14,770 nucleotides of DNA from an uncultured Thermoanaerobacterales bacterium. Its GTDB lineage: Bacteria; Bacillota; Clostridia; Christensenellales; UBA1242. Location of the stretch: positions 1-14,770 of the forward strand of contig USTP01000015.1 in assembly GCA_900557695.1 (NCBI GenBank), in the 5' to 3' direction. Below the pieces are notes generated by a model. The model was not told the origin of the DNA. It made no database searches and was given only the letters and a program-made list of their open reading frames with translations. The translations under genes and the position numbers were made by a program. This document shows, one piece after another, positions 1 to 6,855 of this stretch (its first letter is position 1; every line of letters begins with the position of its first letter).

Positions 1-50
1 GATCTACACGCGTAAGATCGTCGGCAGCGTCAGATGTGTATAAGAGACAG
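1..50 (+). other. Illumina Nextera i5-side adapter (technical, not genomic)
   Basis: The first 50 bases read as the tail of the P5 oligo (1-9), an 8-base index GCGTAAGA (10-17), the Nextera read-1 linker (18-31) and the 19-base Tn5 mosaic end (32-50). Genomic sequence begins at 51. This is library-construction sequence and should be trimmed; it is not a natural transposon end. Confidence 0.98.
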
Positions 51-135
51 TAATATTATTATACATCCATATCCTTTAAAGGTCAATATTAAAAGTATGG
101 AATAAAAAAATATTATAAAGATAAGAATATAAAAA

Positions 136-141
136 GGGAGG
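136..141 (+). promoter_or_regulatory. Ribosome binding site of the DUF1540-like gene
   Basis: GGGAGG lies five bases before the ATG at 147 and fixes that start. The preceding stretch (51-135) is very AT-rich. I see no convincing -35/-10 pair in it. Confidence 0.75.
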
Positions 142-146
142 AAAAT

Positions 147-434
147 ATGTTTGATTTAAAATGCAAAAGGCAGGGCTGCATATATAACGAGAATTGCAAC
201 TGCACTGCCCAAAATATAAATGTTGGAAAAGCCACAGAGTGTTTAAGCTATAAAGATTGTGGACATGAAAAACAAGAAAAAGACAAGATAGCGCAAACCG
301 CCGCCAGACGAAACACAAATGTTGCCTGCAACGCCAAATGTTTATTCAATGATAAGGAGATTTGCAAGGCAAATGGCATAACTATAATGACCAACGATGG
401 TAAACCTCGCTGTTGCACCTTTATGCCAAAATAA
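147..434 (+). CDS. Small cysteine-rich protein, two DUF1540-like modules
   Basis: A 95-residue soluble protein made of two cysteine-rich modules in tandem. Module 1 (about residues 5-35) has C6, C11, C17, C19 and C32 around a C-x-YN-x3-C core followed by A-x-N-I-x-V and T-E-C. Module 2 (about 60-92) repeats this with C61, C65, C73, C89 and C90, reading C-x-FN-x4-C-x-A-x-G-I-x-V-like. This spacing matches my recollection of DUF1540, a domain common in Clostridia that is thought to bind metal through its cysteines and has no established function. The linker between modules (about 39-59) is charged and helical-looking. There is no signal peptide or membrane segment, so it is probably cytoplasmic or a spore/cell-associated small protein. 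Its start is set by GGGAGG at 136-141. It is monocistronic and convergent with the large secreted-protein gene. Confidence 0.85.
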   Translation: MFDLKCKRQGCIYNENCNCTAQNINVGKATECLSYKDCGHEKQEKDKIAQTAARRNTNVACNAKCLFNDKEICKANGITIMTNDGKPRCCTFMPK

Positions 435-475
435 CTACCTCTTAACTATAGCATATAAGAAGTTAAATAAAAAAT

Positions 476-501
476 AAAAGACTGCTGTTTAGCAGTCTTT
501 T
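476..501. terminator. Bidirectional Rho-independent terminator
   Basis: A perfect 11-bp stem (476-486 with 491-501) around a GTTT loop, with T-rich tracts on both strands. It sits between two convergent genes, ending the DUF1540-like gene (+) and the 981-residue secreted-protein gene (-). Confidence 0.9.
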
Positions 502-512
502 TATTTGCTTAG

Positions 513-3458
513 CTACCAACCATCTGGAAAAATTTCTTCTTCCTCTCCAGCCTCGCCCCTAATATAGTCATGCACATTAAACGGAGATGAATAAACTCTC
601 GACCTCATTAAGTATGTGAAATATGCCACAACGTCTTCATAGCCTTGGTCAATGCCAAGTGGTATAATTGCAACTTTGTCATTTATACCAAATTTATAGA
701 ATATATCGCTAATGCTTCTATATATTTCTCCATCAACATAGTTATCAGAATAATTATTTACATAATCTATAAATTGATTTATGTAGTTAGCTCCTTTAAT
801 CCAAGCATATGTAAATGTGTATAAGTCATTCGTTCCCCAATTAATACCATTAAGCACTGTATGTAAATACTCAAGATAAGTTTTGCCAGCAAATTGGCTA
901 CTAAAGAAGATTGCATCATATTCAAATCCGTTGTCAATGAGCTGATCAAGCAACTGATGATATTCAGATTCATCTGGGTTAATCGTGAACATATCAACTT
1001 GCCAACTATAATGATGATCTAAGAAATCATTTAAAACCGAAAGATTTTCATTCGGACTGGTTATAATTAACACTCGTCCATAATTAACATTTAGGTAATC
1101 TAAATCGCCATTATGATCGCCAGCCCCGTCACCATTCATTAGGTAATACATCTTTGGCCTACTGAATGAGAACCTGCTATAATCTTCACCTAAAAATTCA
1201 GATGCTAAATCGTAATAGCTATCAAATCCAAAGTAAATATCTATTTCACCACCGTGTAAAGCACTATAACCATCATTTATATCATTATAGTAGTCAATAG
1301 TTCCGTAGGCACCACTTGTAAACATGATAAACCATTCATTCATATAATTAGGATTGCCAATAGCATGTTGGTACACACCTTCAAATATATTATCCAGTGT
1401 TCCCCCTTCAAAATAATACTTATGCAACATTTCAACAAGCATCATTTCTTCAAGGGTAGGAGTATAACCATCCTGCAAACCAACACTAATGTATCCCCGA
1501 TCTTGTATCCTTTGTGAAATATCGCCTGTAGGTACTGGTGGTTCTGGACCTGGATCTGGACCTGGATCTGGTTGATTATAAGTAAAGTATGCTTGAATTG
1601 TTGTGTTGCCAGTTATTGTTCCACTTGAAGGGCTCCAGTATGAGAACAAGTAGTTCGCATTTGCATAAGCATAAATAGTTGTGCCGCCTATGGTTAATCT
1701 GTTGCCACTTGTTGAGAATGTTGTTCCACTTGCAACGCTAACGCTTGTATTAGAAACTGTTCCGCCCGAACCCGCTGTTATAGTTACCGTGTAGTAGGTT
1801 GGAGTTGATGTAGAAGTGCGAGTAAAGTTTGCATAAATAGTGGTGTTGCCCGTTACTATTATTCCACTAGTTGTTATCTGCGTTCCAGTTGTTGAAGTTA
1901 ATGTCCACTTACTAAATGAATAAGTGTAGCTTGACGTGTTTGTTGCTGGAGTGGCTGTAACCGTTGTTCCATTAACGCTTAATGTGTTTGCACTTGAGCC
2001 AACTCTAATCGTTGCCCCATATGGCACATTTGAAACGCTTGAAGTGCTAACATTTCCATAGCTTGTGTTATTCCTAGATATTGTTACCGTGTAGGTGGTA
2101 GCCCTAAAGAAAGCGTATCTATATGTTGTTCCCGTTATTCTCAAATTGTAACTTGAACTCGTGCTAACAGCCGAAGTAGAAGTTGTGCTTGAATACCACC
2201 CAACAAACGCATAACCTGTTTTCGCCTCTGCAGTTAAAGTTACAATGTCGCCATAGATTACATATTTATCCGCGGCACCAGTTCCTGTCGTGGTTTCTGG
2301 AACCGTGTTATATGTTATGGTTGCCGTTCCGCCTGTTATACCAGCAGTGGCACCAGAGTTTGTTCCGCTTGAACTTGATGAGTATCTTGCATAAGCATAT
2401 ACCCAGTAGTACCTTATACTACTACTAAAGTTTGCAGTAACTGTTAGGTTGCCTGTTACCGTTGCTGTTCCGTTTGTCCAGCTACTAAATGAATAGCTAT
2501 ATTGTGCCGTTTGGCTAGCTGGCGTTGCTGTTACTATTGTTCCGTTAACATTTAAGGTATTGCTACTTGTAGACAGCACTGTGCCATATGGAACATTTGT
2601 AACGCTTGATCGGCTTACAGTTCCATAACTGGTGTAGTTTCTTGTTATTGTTACCGTGTAGGTCCTAGTTGTTCTCGTGAACCTTGCAGTTATGGTGGTA
2701 TTGGCTGTAATGGCTCTACTGCTTGTTATCTGCGTGTCACCCACATACCATCCTGCAAAACTATAGGTATATTGCGCAGTTTGCGCTGCTGGGGTTGCTG
2801 TTATGCTTGTGCTTCCATAGCTTAATGTGCTTCCGCTAACGCTCACGCTTGAACCGTGTGGCAAAGTTAGCGTGCTTTGGCTTACTGTTCCATATCCACT
2901 TGGGTCTACCTCAAAACTTACCGTTCTATCTACATATGCTATGGTTATATAGTTCCCGCTTATCCTTAACTCTGTGTTCGCTGGTAGGTTTGTAACGCTA
3001 AGCCTACTTAGCGTTACACTTGTTATTCCATCTAGATAACCTATGTTTGTTCCAACGCTAGGGCTATCTAGAGTTATGCTTATTGTAGAGCTTGGGTTTC
3101 CTTTAAAGGTTATATACTTCCCACTTGCTAGTGTTACGCTATTTAGCGTTCCTGCTGTGTAGTTTAGCGTTCCACCGTTATATATGTTTCCGCTTACCGT
3201 TCCACCTGTAACATTTAGCGTTCCCCCATCTGCTACATACACGCTGTTGCCGCTCGACATAGCGCCAACGCTTCCTCCTGTTATATTTGTGGTTGCTCCG
3301 CTGTCTACATAGATGCTTGCTAGCTCTTCTCCCTCTGCCTTTGCATTTTTATTTATGCCTATGCCTAAACCCACAAAGCACATGCATAAAAACACTAGCC
3401 CTAATATAACAGAGCCTAGCAATTTTACTAATTTGGTCTTACTTTTTGTTTCTACCAC
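513..3458 (-). CDS. Secreted InlB B-repeat protein with C-terminal globular domain
   Basis: A 981-residue exported protein. Residues 10-41 form a signal peptide (hydrophobic core about 15-34, A-K-A cleavage motif at 39-41). Residues 47-175 are Gly/Thr/Ser-rich and beta-helix-like. Then come about five tandem beta modules (roughly 177-262, 265-347, 349-453, 455-547, 555-628) with the pattern YTVTI...YGTVS...VPYG...TATP...YSFSxW...TGNxTxxAxF, which fits divergent InlB B-repeats. A Pro/Asp/Gly linker (629-645) leads to a 335-residue globular domain (646-981) rich in aromatic and acidic residues. That domain starts R-G-Y-I-S-V-G and contains GGEIDIYFGF and FSRPKMYY, faintly like type 2 solute-binding proteins (inference). 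No LPXTG motif or C-terminal membrane segment is visible, so it is probably released or held non-covalently. The start is GTG, with an AAAGG-type ribosome site nine bases upstream. Confidence 0.85.
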   Translation of the reverse strand: MVETKSKTKLVKLLGSVILGLVFLCMCFVGLGIGINKNAKAEGEELASIYVDSGATTNITGGSVGAMSSGNSVYVADGGTLNVTGGTVSGNIYNGGTLNYTAGTLNSVTLASGKYITFKGNPSSTISITLDSPSVGTNIGYLDGITSVTLSRLSVTNLPANTELRISGNYITIAYVDRTVSFEVDPSGYGTVSQSTLTLPHGSSVSVSGSTLSYGSTSITATPAAQTAQYTYSFAGWYVGDTQITSSRAITANTTITARFTRTTRTYTVTITRNYTSYGTVSRSSVTNVPYGTVLSTSSNTLNVNGTIVTATPASQTAQYSYSFSSWTNGTATVTGNLTVTANFSSSIRYYWVYAYARYSSSSSGTNSGATAGITGGTATITYNTVPETTTGTGAADKYVIYGDIVTLTAEAKTGYAFVGWYSSTTSTSAVSTSSSYNLRITGTTYRYAFFRATTYTVTISRNNTSYGNVSTSSVSNVPYGATIRVGSSANTLSVNGTTVTATPATNTSSYTYSFSKWTLTSTTGTQITTSGIIVTGNTTIYANFTRTSTSTPTYYTVTITAGSGGTVSNTSVSVASGTTFSTSGNRLTIGGTTIYAYANANYLFSYWSPSSGTITGNTTIQAYFTYNQPDPGPDPGPEPPVPTGDISQRIQDRGYISVGLQDGYTPTLEEMMLVEMLHKYYFEGGTLDNIFEGVYQHAIGNPNYMNEWFIMFTSGAYGTIDYYNDINDGYSALHGGEIDIYFGFDSYYDLASEFLGEDYSRFSFSRPKMYYLMNGDGAGDHNGDLDYLNVNYGRVLIITSPNENLSVLNDFLDHHYSWQVDMFTINPDESEYHQLLDQLIDNGFEYDAIFFSSQFAGKTYLEYLHTVLNGINWGTNDLYTFTYAWIKGANYINQFIDYVNNYSDNYVDGEIYRSISDIFYKFGINDKVAIIPLGIDQGYEDVVAYFTYLMRSRVYSSPFNVHDYIRGEAGEEEEIFPDGW
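1630..2960 (-). repeat. Coding repeats (InlB-type modules)
   Basis: The DNA encoding the beta modules is itself repetitive. For example, TTACCGTGTAG recurs near 1785, 2085 and 2650, and similar blocks encode NVPYG and TATP in different modules. Copies are diverged rather than identical, so these are old internal duplications. Confidence 0.7.
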
Positions 3459-3520
3459 TACTATCTACCTTTTTATAGTGTTTACTAAAAGTTTAATTTT
3501 ATTTAATCATATTTATTTTC

Positions 3521-3526
3521 ATTATA
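3521..3526 (-). promoter_or_regulatory. Possible -10 box for the secreted-protein gene
   Basis: On the minus strand a perfect TATAAT lies about 63 bases before the GTG start. I find no good -35 at 16-18 bases, so this is only a candidate alternative to the promoter at 3608-3637. The rest of the intergenic stretch 3527-3607 and 3638-3716 holds nothing I recognise. Confidence 0.3.
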
Positions 3527-3607
3527 ATTTATCTATTTCAAAACTTAGACGCCTTAAAAGGAACGATTTTCTATTTTTCCGCAAAAATTCTCTTTATTTA
3601 CAAAAAT

Positions 3608-3637
3608 ATGGTACCCCCCACCCCACGCGTTTGTCAA
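3608..3637 (-). promoter_or_regulatory. Candidate promoter with G-rich spacer
   Basis: Minus strand: TTGACA (3632-3637), an 18-base spacer containing GGGG and GGGGGG runs, then TACCAT (3608-3613), a weak -10. It would give a leader of roughly 140 bases before the secreted-protein gene. The -35 is perfect but the -10 matches only four of six consensus bases. Confidence 0.35.
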
Positions 3638-3716
3638 ATAAAAACAATGGCCTTAAAAGAAAGTTTTATATCTTTTTACAATACTACAATATAATATCCC
3701 CAACAAAAACAGCAAC

Positions 3717-3743
3717 AAAAAAACGGCTGCACGCCGTTTTTTT
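3717..3743 (-). terminator. Rho-independent terminator of rplJ-rplL
   Basis: A perfect 11-bp stem (3717-3727 with 3733-3743) with a five-base loop, giving on the minus strand ACGGC/GCCGT flanked by long A and T runs. It lies 34 bases after the rplL stop and ends the operon before the secreted-protein gene. Confidence 0.9.
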
Positions 3744-3777
3744 ACTTCACACTATATTTTTTGCGATTTATTATAAG

Positions 3778-4152
3778 TTATTTTAATTCAACAGTAGCAC
3801 CAGCAGCCTTGAACTTTTCTACCATTTCATTAGCTGCATCTTTAGGCACGTTTTCTTTAATAGTTGCATTTGGTGTTTCAACCAAAGCCTTAGATTCAGA
3901 AAGACCAAGACCAGTGATCTCACGAACAACTTTAATAACGTTGATCTTATTTGCACCAACTTCTTTCAAAACAACTGTAAATTCAGTTTTTTCTTCTTCA
4001 GCTGGAGCAGCAGCGCCTGCACCTTGAGCTGGAGCAGCAACTGCCATAGCAGCGGCACTAACGCCAAATTCTTCTTCAAGAGCCTTAACAAGGTCGTTAA
4101 GCTCAACTACCGACATACCTTTAATTTCTTCAATGAATTTATTTTTATCCAT
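3778..4152 (-). CDS. rplL: Ribosomal protein L7/L12
   Basis: The 124-residue stalk protein of the large ribosomal subunit, which binds L10 as dimers and recruits the translation GTPases. The N-terminal dimerisation and L10-binding helices (about 1-33) are followed by an Ala/Gly/Pro-rich hinge (about 33-52) and the C-terminal factor-binding domain (about 53-124), which shows the diagnostic KINVIKVVREITGLGLSESK stretch. Length is normal. The start is the ATG at 4152: the Shine-Dalgarno AGGAGA (4161-4166) sits eight bases upstream, while the TTG three bases earlier (4155) is too close. It follows rplJ by 26 bases in the same operon and is followed by a strong terminator. rpoB, its usual downstream neighbour, is absent here. 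Confidence 0.97.
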   Translation of the reverse strand: MDKNKFIEEIKGMSVVELNDLVKALEEEFGVSAAAMAVAAPAQGAGAAAPAEEEKTEFTVVLKEVGANKINVIKVVREITGLGLSESKALVETPNATIKENVPKDAANEMVEKFKAAGATVELK

Positions 4153-4178
4153 CAATATTTTCTCCTTTTAATAAAAAT

Positions 4179-4667
4179 TTACGCTTTCTTTTCTGCAATT
4201 TGCTTTAAAGCAACAGCAAGCCCACGCACTGGCATTGTAAGCAAGCCCAACAATTGTGCCACCAAAACCTCTTTTGATGGGATAGATGCAAGTTTTTTAG
4301 TTTCGCTAGCGTCTAACTGTTTACCGTCAAACCAAGCCGCTTTAACTTTTAAAACCTTGTATTTACCCTCGCCATCAACCGCAATCTTGGCAGGAACAAT
4401 AGGGTCTTCACTATGGAAAGCAACAGCTGTTGTTCCCTCAAGAAGATGGCTATCAAACTTGATTCCAAGCTCTTCAAAAGCAATTTTTAAAAGCCTGTTT
4501 TTGTAAACTTTGAAAGTTGCACCAGCATCTCTAAACGCTTTTCTAAGTTCTGTTGCTTGAGCAACGGTTAAACCCTTGTAATCAACAAGCACAACCGACT
4601 TAGCGGTTTTAGCATAATTCTTGATTTCTTCAACAACTAGCTTCTTATTCTCAAAATTTGCTGACAT
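4179..4667 (-). CDS. rplJ: Ribosomal protein L10
   Basis: A 162-residue protein that anchors L7/L12 dimers to 23S rRNA at the base of the ribosomal stalk. The N-terminal RNA-binding domain shows the family signature of a conserved Lys/Glu-rich first helix, VVLVDYKGLTVAQATELR (about residues 25-42) and the following KVYKNRLLKIA (about 53-63). The C-terminal helical tail that carries L7/L12 begins near 135 (SKEVLVAQLLGLL...) and ends KQIAEKKA. Length is typical. ATG at 4667 is preceded by GGGAGG on the minus strand. It is first in a two-gene operon with rplL, under a consensus promoter and an L10-binding leader, so translation and read-through are probably autoregulated by the L10-(L7/L12) complex. 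rplK and rplA are not upstream. Confidence 0.97.
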   Translation of the reverse strand: MSANFENKKLVVEEIKNYAKTAKSVVLVDYKGLTVAQATELRKAFRDAGATFKVYKNRLLKIAFEELGIKFDSHLLEGTTAVAFHSEDPIVPAKIAVDGEGKYKVLKVKAAWFDGKQLDASETKKLASIPSKEVLVAQLLGLLTMPVRGLAVALKQIAEKKA

Positions 4668-4700
4668 TATTTTCCTCCCTTTTATTTGTGTGAAGTGGAA

Positions 4701-4832
4701 AATAAAAAACCCTCATGCTCGCCAAAGGGAACATAAGGGGCATAAAGCTCTTATAAACTGTTCCTCGGTAAGCAAACTTTAAGGCAAACCTCTGCCACTT
4801 ACTGTCTTCGGCACTCGAATTTTTTATTAACA
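4701..4832 (-). promoter_or_regulatory. Ribosomal protein L10 leader with attenuator hairpin
   Basis: The rplJ 5' leader matches the L10 leader class as I recall it: on the minus strand CCGAAGACAGTAAGTGG (in about 4797-4814) pairs across to CTTACCGAGG (in about 4763-4772), the kinked region bound by L10-(L7/L12). Downstream, an 8-bp hairpin with one G-T pair (4732-4739 with 4710-4717) is followed by a T-rich tract (complement of 4701-4709), forming a terminator. When excess L10 complex binds the leader, this terminator would be favoured, giving feedback control of rplJ-rplL. Confidence 0.88.
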
Positions 4833-4838
4833 AAAGTA

Positions 4839-4866
4839 ATTATAAACAATATTTGAATTTTGTCAA
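4839..4866 (-). promoter_or_regulatory. Consensus promoter of rplJ-rplL
   Basis: Minus strand: perfect TTGACA (4861-4866), 16-base spacer, perfect TATAAT (4839-4844). Transcription would start near 4832, just before the L10 leader. Confidence 0.9.
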
Positions 4867-4934
4867 CCATAAAACAAAAACTTTTTATAATATGCATGCA
4901 AAAGGTATTGAGTGAATAAGTGAATATATTAAAT

Positions 4935-4976
4935 GAGTTTACTTTTGCGTAATGTATTTTAACGAGTTTACTTTTG
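4935..4976. repeat. Short direct repeat pair
   Basis: A 13-base unit, GAGTTTACTTTTG, occurs at 4935-4947 and again at 4964-4976, 29 bases apart start to start. It borders the larger repeat mosaic at 4981-5281 and may belong to it. Confidence 0.7.
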
Positions 4977-4980
4977 TAAA

Positions 4981-5281
4981 TAAGTTATAAATTCATTTGG
5001 CAGAAACGCCCACTAGCCATCATGTTTATTTTCTCCCGCACCTCAGCCGTTTGCGGGGCGAAAGAAAGCTCGCAGGGCAAGGCTCGCTCGTCAATTCTCA
5101 AGCTCGGCTTACCGCTGGCTTTTTCCCAAACCCAGCACTTGGCTCTCGCTTGGAATTTCCTTTCCCCTTTTAACATTCGTTAAACGGGGACCCCTAACCG
5201 CTCGTTACATTTTTTACTAAGATAAGTTATAAATTCATTTGGCAGAAACGCCGCCCTGTGAGCAAATTTCGCCCCGCAAAC
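4981..5281. repeat. Non-coding repeat mosaic, possible small inserted element
   Basis: Two identical 30-base direct repeats (4981-5010 and 5223-5252, both starting TAAGTTATAA and ending CAGAAACGCC) bound a 212-base GC-richer segment. A 15-base perfect inverted repeat GTTTGCGGGGCGAAA (5049-5063 on plus; 5267-5281 on minus) extends imperfectly into a shared GCTC-CAGGGC block. A GGGGACCCC palindrome lies near 5187-5195. The right-hand copy overlaps the last codons and stop of rsmF. A 63-codon reading frame on the minus strand (4985-5176) crosses the segment but shows no family features. This stretch between rplJ and rsmF holds no gene I can support. The arrangement suggests a small repeated or mobile intergenic element; no transposase or integrase is visible. 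Confidence 0.65.
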
Positions 5282-6623
5282 CCTTTGGGTATAAATTTTT
5301 AACCACCCCTCCCCCACTCACTTTTCCGCCACCAAGTGGAACGCCATTATAAAGCACGCAAACATAACCAGCTTTAAGCCCACTTGCTTCTATTTCATTT
5401 CCTTTTAAATAAGCACTTAAGCGAGGGTCGGTTTCTGTTAATTCTAATTTGTTTTTAAAATCTTTGCCATAGGCCTTAAAAAACTGGTGATGAACAACAA
5501 GCCTGCCCTTTTCAACTTTTCCAAGGCACACACCTAGGCAAACCACTCCATCTAAAAAACTAGGTAGAGCATTGTTGTATATATAAATATTGTTATTACA
5601 TGAATAATAGCTAAAATTCCCAGCTGAAAGGTTTTCTTTAACAAAATCTTCGGCAATTTTCAAGTTTTGTTTTGAAATTTCAAGGTTTTTAGGTTTTTTA
5701 AAGGTCATTTTATTGTTGTTTTGAGATTTTTTAATTAGTTTTGCAACGAACTGCCCTTCACCAAACCCATTTTGAGGCAAACATCTGCCAGCAAGGCAGG
5801 TGCTTTTATCATCAGATAGTTCAAAGCCATTTGTTGTTAGGTTTAAAACAGCTTTTGGCAATTTCACTATTTCATATCCAAATTTTTTAGAGAACTCATG
5901 AATAGTTTGCTCATTTTCAATTATATTAAAAGTGCAAGTAGAGTAAACCATAGTTCCACCCTCTTTTAGCATTTTATCTGCACTCTCTAAAATTTCCATT
6001 TGCCTTTTATGGTTAAACATTGGCAAACCTTTATTCCACTCTAAAATTGTTTTCTCGTCTTTTCTAAACATGCCCTCGCCAGAGCAGGGCGCATCTACCA
6101 ATATTTTATCAAAATAGTTTGGCAAAAGCTCTGCAAGCTTCAAAGGCGACAAACTGGTTACAATTGCATTTTTAAAGCCCTGCCTTTCAATATTACTAAG
6201 AAGGGTTGTAGCCCTTGCCCTGTTTATCTCATTTAAAACCACCACTCCGCTGGGGTTTGCTTCCAAAATCTGGCTTCCCTTTCCTCCAGGGGCAGAGCAA
6301 AGGTCTAAAGCCCTTTCCCCATCTTTCACTTCAAGGCAAGTTGCCGCAAGCATGCTTGATGGCTCTTGAATGTATATTATTCCAGCATGATGAAAAATAG
6401 TGTTTCCCAGTTTTTCATTGCCCTCTAAAGTAAAACACCCATTAAGCCCCTTAATTTCCTTGCAAGGCAAATTAAAAATCTTTTTAAAACTAGGTATAGT
6501 AATATAGTTTTGGTTTACTCTTAGCCCTTTTTTAGCATTTTCGTTTAGGCTATTTAAATAGTTCTCGTAATCGCCTTTTAAAAGCCCACGCATACTTTCT
6601 TCAAATTCTTTTGGAAGTTCCAT
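5235..6623 (-). CDS. rsmF: 16S rRNA (cytosine-C5) methyltransferase, RsmF/YebU-like
   Basis: A 462-residue SAM-dependent RNA m5C methyltransferase of the NOL1/NOP2/Sun family, expected to methylate 16S rRNA. Visible motifs are the SAM-binding DLCSAPGGKG (about 107-116), motif IV DAPCSGEGMFRK (177-188, with C180 as the releasing cysteine) and motif VI STCT (228-231, with C230 as the likely nucleophile). The C-terminal third (about 320-450) fits the RsmF-type tail ending in NLYPKGLR. I chose ATG at 6623 because GAGGTG (6627-6632) lies just upstream, the protein then begins MELPKEFEESM as the family does, and the earlier GTG at 6650 precedes the promoter -10 box. The last 12 residues (GEICSQGGVSAK) lie past the usual family end and are encoded by the adjacent repeat element. 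The stop is TGA. Confidence 0.9.
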   Translation of the reverse strand: MELPKEFEESMRGLLKGDYENYLNSLNENAKKGLRVNQNYITIPSFKKIFNLPCKEIKGLNGCFTLEGNEKLGNTIFHHAGIIYIQEPSSMLAATCLEVKDGERALDLCSAPGGKGSQILEANPSGVVVLNEINRARATTLLSNIERQGFKNAIVTSLSPLKLAELLPNYFDKILVDAPCSGEGMFRKDEKTILEWNKGLPMFNHKRQMEILESADKMLKEGGTMVYSTCTFNIIENEQTIHEFSKKFGYEIVKLPKAVLNLTTNGFELSDDKSTCLAGRCLPQNGFGEGQFVAKLIKKSQNNNKMTFKKPKNLEISKQNLKIAEDFVKENLSAGNFSYYSCNNNIYIYNNALPSFLDGVVCLGVCLGKVEKGRLVVHHQFFKAYGKDFKNKLELTETDPRLSAYLKGNEIEASGLKAGYVCVLYNGVPLGGGKVSGGGVVKNLYPKGLRGEICSQGGVSAK

Positions 6624-6638
6624 AAGCACCTCATATAG

Positions 6639-6667
6639 ATTATAAAGCACGAATAATTTTGTGGCAA
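6639..6667 (-). promoter_or_regulatory. Promoter of rsmF
   Basis: Minus strand: TTGCCA (6662-6667), 17-base spacer, TATAAT (6639-6644). The predicted start near 6632 leaves a leader of only about nine bases that begins at the ribosome binding site. This supports ATG 6623 as the real start. Confidence 0.75.
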
Positions 6668-6755
6668 TAAAATTACCATAACTTGCAAAATTTAAACTTA
6701 TATTAGGCAGTTTTTACACTTCCTTATTCAAATTCAAAAATGTTTTCTTTTACTG

Positions 6756-6784
6756 TTTACATTTTATAATATATGTGATATAAT
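6756..6784 (+). promoter_or_regulatory. Promoter of typA
   Basis: TTTACA (6756-6761), 17-base spacer, TATAAT (6779-6784). The predicted transcription start is near 6791, which places the paired arms at 6800-6851 inside the leader. Confidence 0.8.
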
Positions 6785-6799
6785 TTTAGCGAATTAACA

Positions 6800-6855
6800 A
6801 ATAAACTTTAAACACAAAGAAAAGCGGAGCTAAAGTTTATTACCGCTTTTTATTT
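6800..6855 (+). promoter_or_regulatory. Putative attenuator in the typA leader
   Basis: Two overlapping hairpins are possible. Hairpin 1 is a perfect 11-bp stem, AATAAACTTTA (6800-6810) with TAAAGTTTATT (6831-6841). Hairpin 2 is AAAAGCGG (6820-6827) with CCGCTTTT (6843-6850), followed by a T-rich run to 6855, a terminator-like arrangement. Arm 6820-6827 lies in the loop of hairpin 1 and its partner starts one base after hairpin 1, so both cannot form fully at once. Hairpin 1 would act as antiterminator. No leader peptide is evident downstream of the predicted start. Confidence 0.55.

Noticed and set aside
32..50. Tn5/IS50-like mosaic end, apparently the edge of a transposon.
   Set aside because: It sits in a full Nextera adapter with index bases, so it is library sequence.
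71..80. Ten-base palindrome CCTTTAAAGG upstream of the DUF1540-like gene as an operator.
   Set aside because: It is a single short AT-rich palindrome with no second copy or nearby clear promoter; chance is sufficient.
513..660. Cell-wall sorting signal (LPXTG plus membrane anchor) at the C-terminus of the large secreted protein.
   Set aside because: The C-terminus is acidic, ending EEEEIFPDGW, with no LPXTG or hydrophobic segment.
3614..3631. G-quadruplex in the G-rich promoter spacer.
   Set aside because: Only two G runs are present, too few for an intramolecular quadruplex with normal loops.
4985..5176. A 63-codon open frame on the minus strand inside the repeat mosaic.
   Set aside because: It has no recognisable domain, its 3' end is the same 30-base repeat that ends rsmF in another frame, and the segment is better explained as repeat DNA. 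Its ATG also lacks a properly placed upstream ribosome site.
6624..6650. Upstream GTG start for rsmF that adds nine residues.
   Set aside because: The promoter -10 box falls within these codons, and the ribosome site and family N-terminus both fit ATG 6623.
6800..6850. A pseudoknot made of both typA leader stems together.
   Set aside because: Only one base links the 3' arm of stem 1 to the 3' arm of stem 2, too short to cross an 11-bp helix, so alternative hairpins are more likely.
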